This document shows positions 34,330 to 41,057 of a DNA stretch of 64,000 nt, piece after piece. A program made the translations under genes and the position numbers. The notes under the pieces were generated by a model. That model saw only the letters and a list, made by a program, of their open reading frames with translations, did not search any database and was not told where the DNA came from. Source of the stretch: Roseomonas sp. AR75. Lineage in GTDB: Bacteria > Pseudomonadota > Alphaproteobacteria > Acetobacterales > Acetobacteraceae. The stretch's first letter is position 1. Each line of letters begins with the position of its first letter. The stretch covers positions 806,001-870,000 of the forward strand of contig NZ_STGB01000006.1 of the NCBI RefSeq assembly GCF_005222815.1, written 5' to 3'.

Positions 34330-34869
34330 CTATTTCGACATGCCTGGGCCGGAGACGCCGGTGGCGCCCATCGGCGCGCCGGCCACCCCCGGCGGCGGGC
34401 CGCCGGCGGCGCGGGACAGGCGCACGCGGTCGCCGCGGGTGATCACCACGCGGTCGCCGACCTGCAGCCCTTCCTCGTTGGTCTGCACCACCGCGATATC
34501 CACGCCGTTGTCCTGGCGGACGATGAACTCGATGGCGGCGCCGCGGGTCACGCCCTGGCCGATGGCATTGCCGGCGAGGCCGCCGACGATGGCGCCGCCG
34601 ATGCCGGCCAGCGCGTTCGAGCGCCAGTCGCCGCCGATGAAGCTGCCCGCCACGCCGCCCGCCGCCGCGCCTGCCAGCGTGCCGACCGTGCCGTCGCCCT
34701 GCACCTGCACCGGCCGGGAGCCGACGATGGTGCCGAAGGAGACGCTGGCCGCCTGCCCGAGTCCCGCGCGCGAGACCGTCGTGCCGGTATTCGCCGGCGC
34801 GCAGGCCGGCACGGTGGCGAGCAGCGCGAAGGCCGCGATCAGGGGGAGGGCAGGTTTCGTCATGCGCAT
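34330..34869 (-). CDS. Glycine-zipper outer-membrane lipoprotein (SlyB/Pcp-like)
   Basis: 179 residues. Signal peptide ending at the lipobox VPAC (Cys near 23). The middle (about 60-105) is a glycine-zipper: VGTLAGAAAGGVAGSFIGGD and AGIGGAIVGGLAGNAIGQG, as in SlyB/17-kDa antigen lipoproteins. The following beta-rich part, FIVRQDNGVDIAVVQTNEEGLQVGDRVVI, is the usual SlyB-like tail, extended by a Gly/Pro-rich end. It is likely an envelope-stress protein, divergent from the lytic transglycosylase. Confidence 0.85.
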   Translation of the reverse strand: MRMTKPALPLIAAFALLATVPACAPANTGTTVSRAGLGQAASVSFGTIVGSRPVQVQGDGTVGTLAGAAAGGVAGSFIGGDWRSNALAGIGGAIVGGLAGNAIGQGVTRGAAIEFIVRQDNGVDIAVVQTNEEGLQVGDRVVITRGDRVRLSRAAGGPPPGVAGAPMGATGVSGPGMSK

Positions 34870-35231
34870 CGCGATCGGTCCCGTCTTGCCTCCGGACGTG
34901 CCGGCTTCCGCGCCGAACCGCCCCGGTCCTCATTGAACTGCGCGCAGTGGAACGACGCCCGGTGGCGCGGGCACGGCGCGCATTGCCATTCTTCTGCCTT
35001 GATCCCGGCCTTGCGTATACCCGCCCCCGGGTAGTAGGGGGTTGGTTTCTGGACTTGGCTCACGGCGTTAACGCGGCGCTTGAAGGCGTCGCTGCAATTC
35101 CTGGGTCAGCGTGCTTGAACGACGGGACGGAGTCGGGGTTGGCCCGGGTCGCCGCGGCCGTGGGGACGGCAGTGGCACCATGGGGGGGCGGGCCTCGGGG
35201 ACCGACACCCGGCAACCGACGGAGTGCGAGC
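34870..35231. other. 362-bp divergent intergenic region
   Basis: Lies between the leftward glycine-zipper lipoprotein and the rightward lytic transglycosylase, so it should hold both promoters. I see a perfect 12-bp palindrome ACTGCGCGCAGT (34937-34948) and a C5/G5 stem near 35027-35042, but no clear -35/-10 pair, riboswitch or tRNA. Open frames through it have no recognisable protein similarity. Confidence 0.5.
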
Positions 35232-36560
35232 ATGACCCGGTCCCGGCTGGCGCAGCGCATGCGACCGATCATGGCGTGCCTGCTGCTCGGCACGCTCGCC
35301 GCCTGCGGCACGCAACAGGCGGCGGTGCGCGCCCCGGTCTCTGATGGCGCCTGGCCTCGCCCTTCCGGCTATGATCCGCCGGGTCCGCCGCATGATCCCT
35401 GGGGTCCCTACATCAGCCAGGCCTCCCGCCGCTTCGACATCCCGGAGCGCTGGATCCGTGAGGTGATGCGCCAGGAATCCGGCGGGCGGGTTTCCGCGAC
35501 CAGCCGGGTCGGCGCGATGGGCCTGATGCAGGTGATGCCCGGCACCTACGCCGAGCTGACGCGCCGCTACGGGCTCGGCGGCGATCCCTATCATCCCTGG
35601 GACAACCTGATGGCCGGCACGGCCTATCTGCGGGAGATGTACGACCTCTACGGCTCGCCGGCCTTCCTGGCCGCCTACAATGCGGGGCCGCGGCGGCTGG
35701 AGGATTATCTGTGGGGCAGTCGCGGCCTGCCGACGGAGACGCGGAACTACGTCGCGCGCATCGGCCCGCGCATCCAGGGCAGCAGCCCGACGCGCCGCGC
35801 GCCGCCGGAGGTCTATGCCGCTGCCGAGCTGCCCCTCAACATCCCCGCCGGTCCGCGCCGCGGCGACCGCGCCACCATGCTTGCGCTGCGCGAGCAGCGG
35901 CAGGGCGCCGACCCGGGCATCCGCGTCGCACAGCTTCCGCCCGGCCCGGTCGTGGCGATGGCGCCGATCCCCGACGGCAGCACCAGCAGCCCGCCGGCGC
36001 CGTACCAGGTCGCGTCGGCCGGCTCGGTGGTGGCGATGGCGCCTGTCGCCAGCCTCGGTGATTTCCAGCGCCGCATGGAGCCGATCGTCAGCCCGGGCGA
36101 CCGGCCCGTTTCGGTCCAGGCGGTCACCCGCATGGACCCGATCGTCAGCCCCGGCGATCCCGGCACGATCAGCGCCGAGCCTCTCGCGCCGCCGCCCAGT
36201 GCCGTGGCGGCCGCGCCGGTTTCGCGCGGCTTCTCGCTGATCCCGCAGGCGCAGGCCGGCACGCTGCCGGTGCCGCCGCGGGTCCTGACGCCGCCGGTGC
36301 CCACGGCCGCCCGCTCGGGCGGCGCCTGGGGCGTGCAGGTCGGCGCCTTCGCCTCGCAGAACCTCGCGCGCAACGCGGCCAACCAGGCGCGCTCCCGCAT
36401 GGGCGTGGCGGGGACGCAGGTCTCGGTGGAGCGCGTCTCCCAGGGCCGCTCGACGCTGTATCGCGCGCGGGTGACGGGCCTTGGCTCGCGCGGCGCCGCG
36501 GAGCAGGCCTGCACGCGACTGCGCGGCGGCGCCTGCATGGTGGTCGCGCCCGGCGCCTGA
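35232..36560 (+). CDS. Lytic transglycosylase lipoprotein with C-terminal SPOR domain (RlpA/MltE-like arrangement)
   Basis: 442 residues. Lipobox LLLGTLAAC (Cys near 24). The SLT domain (about 50-175) has the catalytic Glu in RQESGGRVSATSRVGAMGLMQVMPGTY and AYNAGPRRLEDYL. A Pro-rich linker contains duplicated blocks (VVAMAPIPDG/VVAMAPVASLG; RMEPIVSPGD/RMDPIVSPGD). Residues 362-442 are a SPOR domain (WGVQVGAFASQNLARNAA) that binds septal, denuded glycan. It cleaves peptidoglycan at division sites. The ATG at 35232 is chosen because it starts a proper lipoprotein signal; longer in-frame sequence upstream is non-coding. Confidence 0.92.
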   Translation: MTRSRLAQRMRPIMACLLLGTLAACGTQQAAVRAPVSDGAWPRPSGYDPPGPPHDPWGPYISQASRRFDIPERWIREVMRQESGGRVSATSRVGAMGLMQVMPGTYAELTRRYGLGGDPYHPWDNLMAGTAYLREMYDLYGSPAFLAAYNAGPRRLEDYLWGSRGLPTETRNYVARIGPRIQGSSPTRRAPPEVYAAAELPLNIPAGPRRGDRATMLALREQRQGADPGIRVAQLPPGPVVAMAPIPDGSTSSPPAPYQVASAGSVVAMAPVASLGDFQRRMEPIVSPGDRPVSVQAVTRMDPIVSPGDPGTISAEPLAPPPSAVAAAPVSRGFSLIPQAQAGTLPVPPRVLTPPVPTAARSGGAWGVQVGAFASQNLARNAANQARSRMGVAGTQVSVERVSQGRSTLYRARVTGLGSRGAAEQACTRLRGGACMVVAPGA

Positions 36561-36580
36561 GGCGCCTGACCTCCCTACAG

Positions 36581-36605
36581 CCCTGGCCTTCCCACTTGGC
36601 CAGGG
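36581..36605 (+). terminator. Hairpin after the lytic transglycosylase gene
   Basis: CCCTGGCC (36581-36588) and GGCCAGGG (36598-36605) form a perfect 8-bp stem with a 9-nt loop, 21 nt beyond the stop. There is no long T-tract, as is common in this GC-rich DNA. Confidence 0.6.
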
Positions 36606-36647
36606 CCGTGCTCCTCTCGGATCCGTGATCCAGGGAGGAAGTCCAAC

Positions 36648-37904
36648 ATGACCAGGGAGCATCGCGGCGCGCTGCGCGGCATGGCCCGTGCGGCGCTTCT
36701 GTCTGCCGCGCTCGCCGCGCCGGGGGCAGCGCAGGCCGATCCGATCTCGATCCTCTTCATAGGCAACAGCTACACCTTCGGCCGCGTCGATCCCGCGATG
36801 TCCTACAACGCGGCCAATGTGCGCGACATGACGGCGCCGACGCAGCCCGGCTTCGGCAACACGACGGGCTCCAACCTCTATGAGCCGCATCCCTGGGGCG
36901 GCGTGCCCGGCATCTTCAAGGCGCTGACCACGCAGGCCGGGCTCGACTACGATGTCGCGCTGTCCACCCGCAACGCGGCCTCGCTGCGCGGGCACTATCT
37001 CAACACCAATCCGGTGGGCTGGAACCTGCGCAGCAACATCGCCACGCAGCGCTGGGACAAGCTGGTTCTGCAGGAACTCAGCGACGGTCCGCTGCCGGTC
37101 GGCACCACGGGCAATGCACGGCCCGGCTCCTTCACCATGTATGCGACGCAGCTCGCCGAATACGCGCGCAGCCAGAGCACGGACCGCAGCTTCACGGAGA
37201 CGCAGCTCTTCGGCTCCACCCAGGCCTGCCGGGACGCCACCGGCAATTCCGCGAACACCTGCAACAACACCGTGCGCAGCGTCACCGGCAATCCGAACAC
37301 GAACCCGGATACCGAGGTGTTTCTCTACCAGACCTGGGCACGGCCGAACCTGATCGAGGGCGGCGTCGTCACCAGCACCGACGACACCACTGGCGAGGTC
37401 ACGCGCACCACCACCCCGATCACCGGCCCCTATCCGGCCGCGGACGGGCTGGAGCGGATGACGGAGGATCTGCGCGCCTCCTACGCGGCCGTGCTGGCAG
37501 CGCGCCCGGACCTGTTCGCCGACATCGCGCCGGTCGGCGAGGCCTTCCTCGCGGCGGTGCTGAAGGGTATCGCGACGCGGAACATGTATGCGCCGGATGC
37601 GCTGACGGATGGCCTCATCGACCTGTGGTTCGACGACGGCACCCATGCCAGCGCATGGGGTTCCTATCTCAGCGCGCTGACGCTTTTTGGCACCATCACC
37701 GGCCTCGATCCCCGCATCTTCGGCCGGGACGAGCAGGCGGCGCTGGATCTCGGCATCAGCGCGCGGGAGGCGGTGCTGCTGCAGCGCATCGCAGCGGAGA
37801 CGCTGGGCCTGCCGGTGCCTGCTCCGGGTGCCGCGCCGGTGATGCTGGTGGGGCTGCTGGCGCTCGGCGCGCTGCGGCGCCGCAAGGATCGCCAGCCGGC
37901 CTGA
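36648..37904 (+). CDS. SGNH/GDSL-type hydrolase with PEP-CTERM-like sorting tail
   Basis: 418 residues. Signal peptide up to AQA (about 31). ISILFIGNSYTFGRVD near residue 33-48 holds the nucleophile serine block, and WFDDGTHASAWGSYL near 326-340 holds the Asp/His pair, so an SGNH esterase fold is likely. The end reads VPAPGAAPVMLVGLLALGALRRRKD: a VPxPG motif, a membrane helix and a basic cluster, the plan of PEP-CTERM/exosortase substrates. GGAGGAAG precedes the ATG. No exosortase (EpsH/XrtA) is in this window. It may be processed to the surface and act on polysaccharide esters; that role is inference. Confidence 0.82.
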   Translation: MTREHRGALRGMARAALLSAALAAPGAAQADPISILFIGNSYTFGRVDPAMSYNAANVRDMTAPTQPGFGNTTGSNLYEPHPWGGVPGIFKALTTQAGLDYDVALSTRNAASLRGHYLNTNPVGWNLRSNIATQRWDKLVLQELSDGPLPVGTTGNARPGSFTMYATQLAEYARSQSTDRSFTETQLFGSTQACRDATGNSANTCNNTVRSVTGNPNTNPDTEVFLYQTWARPNLIEGGVVTSTDDTTGEVTRTTTPITGPYPAADGLERMTEDLRASYAAVLAARPDLFADIAPVGEAFLAAVLKGIATRNMYAPDALTDGLIDLWFDDGTHASAWGSYLSALTLFGTITGLDPRIFGRDEQAALDLGISAREAVLLQRIAAETLGLPVPAPGAAPVMLVGLLALGALRRRKDRQPA

Positions 37905-37932
37905 CGGCCGACCAGCGCAGCAATGCACTGAT

Positions 37933-37950
37933 CCCGGGCTTGCGCCCGGG
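37933..37950 (+). terminator. Perfect hairpin between the SGNH hydrolase and acyl-CoA synthetase genes
   Basis: CCCGGGC (37933-37939) and GCCCGGG (37944-37950) pair around the loop TTGC, 29 nt after the stop at 37904. The TTG in the loop is in frame with the downstream gene, but its position inside the stem-loop makes it a poor start. Confidence 0.55.
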
Positions 37951-37979
37951 GCCGCACTCTGCACCCTGCGCGTCCGGCC

Positions 37980-37986
37980 AAGGAGG
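37980..37986 (+). promoter_or_regulatory. Shine-Dalgarno serving an apparent CTG start
   Basis: AAGGAGG ends 7 nt before CTG at 37994. No ATG, GTG or TTG stands at a usable distance, so this ribosome site argues for CTG initiation of the acyl-CoA synthetase. Confidence 0.65.
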
Positions 37987-37993
37987 ACGCGCC

Positions 37994-40072
37994 CTGCACG
38001 ACCATCCGCTGGACGCGCTGTTGCGTCCACGCTCCATCGCCATCATCGGCGCGTCCGACGATCCCACGCGGATCGGCGGGCGGCCGCTGTCCTACCTGAA
38101 GACTCGCGGCTTCGCCGGGGCGATCCTGCCGGTGAACCCGAACCGCGCGACGGTGCAGGGTCTGCCGGCCTTCGCCGACATCGCGAGCCTCCCGCAGGCG
38201 CCGGACGCCGCGATCATCGCGATCCCCGGCGAAGGGGCGATCGCGGCGGCGGAGGCACTCGGCGCGCGCGGCTGCAAGGCGGCGATCACCTTCACGGCCG
38301 GCTTCGCCGAAGTCGGGCCGGACGGCGCGGCGATGCAGGACCGCCTGGTGGCGGCCGGGCGCCGCCACGGCATGCGCATCGTCGGGCCGAACTGCCTCGG
38401 CCTGTTCAACGCGCCGCTCGGCTACTTCCCGATCTTCTCCGCCAGCGTGGAGCAGGGCTGGATCCCGGGCGTGGTCGGCATCGCAAGCCAGTCCGGTGCC
38501 TATGGCAGCCACCTCTTCGCCGCGGCGCGTGCGCGCGGCATCGGCGTGCCCGTGCTGGTGACGACCGGCAACGAGGCCGACCTGCACCTGGCCGATTTCA
38601 TCGAATGGATGGCGGCGGCCGACGAGGTGCAGGTGATCGCCGCCTATGCGGAAGGCATTCGCGACGGCGTGCGCTTCGTGCAGGCGCTGGAAGCCGCGCG
38701 ACTCGCGCGAAAGCCCGTGGTGATGATGAAGGTCGGCCGCAGCGCGGTGGGCGAGGCCGCGGCCCAGTCGCACACCGCCTCCATCGCCGGCGACGACCGC
38801 GTGCTGGATGCGGTGCTGGCCGAGTTCGGCGTGCATCGCGCGCGCACGACGGAAGAACTGCTGGATGTCTGCTACGTTGCGCAGAAGCGCATCTATCCGT
38901 TCGGCAACACGCTGGGCGTGGTGACGATCTCGGGCGGCGCGGGCGTGCTGATCGCGGACGCCGCGGAGGCTGCGGGGCTGCCGATGCCGGAGATGCCGCA
39001 GGCCGCACAGGCGAGGCTGAAGGCGCTGGTGCCCTTCTCCTCGCCGCGCAATCCGGTGGACTGCACCGCCCAGGCCTTCAACGACATGAAGGTGGTCGGC
39101 GCCTTCGCGGAAAGCATGGCGGCGGATGGCGGCTACACCAGCCTGATCGCCTTCTTCACCGCCTGGGGCGACAGCGCGACGATGACGCCGCCGCTGCGGG
39201 CCGAGCTGAAGGCGGTGCTGGACCGGCACCCCGACCGGCTGTTCCTGCTCTCGATCCTCGCCTCGCCGGAACGCACGCGCGAATGGGAAGCGGATGGCTT
39301 CCTTGTGCTGGAGGACCCGACGCGCGCCGTCGTCGCCCTCTCCGCCCTCGGCCGCTTCGCCGATTCTTTTGGACGGCTGCCGCGGCCGGGTGGGGAAGTG
39401 GGGCTCCTGGATTTGCCGGCACAAGCGCCTGACGAGGCCGGCGCCAAGCGCATCCTGGCGGAGGCGGGCGTGCCGGGCGTGCCGGAACGCGCCTGCGCGA
39501 CCGTAGAGGACGCGGTGGCCGCGGCGCGCGAGATCGGCTTCCCGGTCGTCGCAAAAATTCTCTCGGCGGACATCCTGCACAAGAGCGAGATCGGCGGCGT
39601 GCTGCTGAACCTGGCCGACGAAAGCGCGGTGCGGGACGGCTTCGCCACGCTGATGGCGCGCGGCGCCGAACGCGCACCGAAGGCGCGCATCGACGGCGTG
39701 CTGGTCGCGAAGCAGGTCCGCGACGCGGTGGAGATGGCGATCGGCGTGGTGCGCGACCCCGTCTTCGGCCCCGTCGCCATGGTCGGCCTCGGCGGTGTCT
39801 TCATCGAGGTGTTTCGGGACGTTGCCTTCCGGCGCTGCCCGGTGAGCGAGGAGGAGGCGGGAGAGATGATCCGGTCGCTGCGCGGCTTCCCGCTGCTGGA
39901 TGGCGCGCGCGGCCGGCCGAAGGCCGATGTGCCGGCGCTCGCGCGCGCGCTCGCCGCGCTCTCGCGCTTCGGCATGCAGCCGCGTGTCCGCTCCGCCGAG
40001 GTCAACCCGCTGATGGTGCTGCCCGAAGGACAGGGCGCGCTGGCCGCGGACGCCGTCATCGAACTGGACTGA
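37994..40072 (+). CDS. NDP-forming acyl-CoA synthetase (acetyl-CoA synthetase, ADP-forming, alpha-beta fusion)
   Basis: 692 residues. The first part is a CoA-binding Rossmann domain (LRPRSIAIIGASDDPTRIGG) plus succinyl-CoA-ligase-like domains, with the phosphohistidine region AAAQSHTASIAGDDRVLDAV near 255. The C-terminal 220 residues are an ATP-grasp_5 domain (GFPVVAKILSADILHKSEIGGV, FIEVFRDVAFRRCPVSEEEA). Such fused enzymes activate organic acids to CoA thioesters or run in reverse. The start is inferred as CTG at 37994 because AAGGAGG precedes it and family members begin close to LDALLRPRS; TTG at 37940 (in a hairpin) and TTG at 38021 are alternatives. A MaoC-like gene follows after 2 nt. 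Confidence 0.88.
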   Translation: MHDHPLDALLRPRSIAIIGASDDPTRIGGRPLSYLKTRGFAGAILPVNPNRATVQGLPAFADIASLPQAPDAAIIAIPGEGAIAAAEALGARGCKAAITFTAGFAEVGPDGAAMQDRLVAAGRRHGMRIVGPNCLGLFNAPLGYFPIFSASVEQGWIPGVVGIASQSGAYGSHLFAAARARGIGVPVLVTTGNEADLHLADFIEWMAAADEVQVIAAYAEGIRDGVRFVQALEAARLARKPVVMMKVGRSAVGEAAAQSHTASIAGDDRVLDAVLAEFGVHRARTTEELLDVCYVAQKRIYPFGNTLGVVTISGGAGVLIADAAEAAGLPMPEMPQAAQARLKALVPFSSPRNPVDCTAQAFNDMKVVGAFAESMAADGGYTSLIAFFTAWGDSATMTPPLRAELKAVLDRHPDRLFLLSILASPERTREWEADGFLVLEDPTRAVVALSALGRFADSFGRLPRPGGEVGLLDLPAQAPDEAGAKRILAEAGVPGVPERACATVEDAVAAAREIGFPVVAKILSADILHKSEIGGVLLNLADESAVRDGFATLMARGAERAPKARIDGVLVAKQVRDAVEMAIGVVRDPVFGPVAMVGLGGVFIEVFRDVAFRRCPVSEEEAGEMIRSLRGFPLLDGARGRPKADVPALARALAALSRFGMQPRVRSAEVNPLMVLPEGQGALAADAVIELD

Positions 40073-40074
40073 CC

Positions 40075-40935
40075 ATGCCCATCACCTACGAAAGACTGCT
40101 GAACTTCCCGATCCCGGATGTCCGCCAGCGGCTGCGATGGCAGGATGCTGCGCTGTACGCGCTCTCGCTTGGCTGCGCGCAGGATCCGATGGACGAAGCG
40201 GAGCTGCGCTTCGTCACCGAAGGCGCGGCGATGCGCGCGCTGCCGACCATGGCGGTGGTGCTCGGCTACCCCGGCTTCTGGCTGCGCGACCCCACCACCG
40301 GCGTGGACGCGCTGCGCCTGGTGCATGGCGAGCAGGCCATCACGCTGCACGGCACCCTGCCCGTGGAAGGCGAGGTGATCGGCCGGTCCCGCGTGACCGG
40401 CATCGTAGATCGCGGCGAGGGCAAGGGCGCGCTGCTCTACTCGGAGCGCGTCATCCTGGATGCCGCTACGGGCGAGAAACTCGCGACGCTGGAGCAGACC
40501 ACCTTCCTGCGCGGCGATGGTGGATTCGGCGGCCCATCCGGCCCGGTGAAGAAGCCCGCGCCGGAGCCGGAGGGCGCGCCGGCGATCACGCTCGACCTGC
40601 CGACGCGGCCTGAGATGGCGCTGCTGTATCGCCTGAACGGCGACCACAACCCGCTGCACAGCGACCCCGCCGTGGCGGCGAAGGCCGGCTTCCCGCGCCC
40701 GATCCTGCACGGCCTGGCGACCTTCGGCGTGGTCGGGCGCGCATTGCTGCGTGCGGTGTGCGGCGGCGATCCCGCGCGCTTCGGCCGCATGGAATGCCGC
40801 TTCTCCGCACCGGTCTTCCCGGGCGAGACCATCCGCACGGAGATCTGGCCGCAGCCCGGCGGCGCGGCCTTCCGCGCGCGGGTCCTGGAGCGCGACGTGG
40901 TGGTGGTGGGGAACGGCGCCTTCCGGGCAAGGTGA
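40075..40935 (+). CDS. MaoC-like dehydratase / enoyl-CoA hydratase 2
   Basis: 286 residues, a double hot-dog hydratase. The hydratase-2 motif appears as YRLNGDHNPLHSDPAVAAKAGFPRPILHG near 186-214, with the catalytic Asp and His. The first half (ERLLNFPIPDVRQRLRWQDAALYALSLGCA) is the usual N-terminal hot dog of HSD17B4-type hydratases. It adds water to trans-2-enoyl-CoA. It begins 2 nt after the acyl-CoA synthetase stop, so the two genes probably act on the same acid after activation. Confidence 0.9.
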   Translation: MPITYERLLNFPIPDVRQRLRWQDAALYALSLGCAQDPMDEAELRFVTEGAAMRALPTMAVVLGYPGFWLRDPTTGVDALRLVHGEQAITLHGTLPVEGEVIGRSRVTGIVDRGEGKGALLYSERVILDAATGEKLATLEQTTFLRGDGGFGGPSGPVKKPAPEPEGAPAITLDLPTRPEMALLYRLNGDHNPLHSDPAVAAKAGFPRPILHGLATFGVVGRALLRAVCGGDPARFGRMECRFSAPVFPGETIRTEIWPQPGGAAFRARVLERDVVVVGNGAFRAR

Positions 40936-40968
40936 CGTTCGGGCGGCAATTCGCCAAATACGCGCATA

Positions 40969-40985
40969 TTGGAATTGTTTTCCAA
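40969..40985. promoter_or_regulatory. 17-bp palindrome upstream of the second RTX-type gene
   Basis: TTGGAA-TTGTT-TTCCAA is a perfect 6-5-6 inverted repeat in an AT-rich patch that contrasts with the surrounding GC-rich DNA, 73 bp before the ATG at 41058. It is a candidate operator; no strong -10 box could be fixed. Confidence 0.45.
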
Positions 40986-41057
40986 CCTACGATGCTTGTG
41001 TCCACCGGCGCGCTGCGCGACTCTGTCCTCCGCTGAAGCGGGGAAGGGCGGGCGGCC

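Noticed and set aside
34947..35231. Longer N-terminus for the lytic transglycosylase (95 more codons)
   Set aside because: The extension has no similarity and would bury the lipoprotein signal that begins at 35232.
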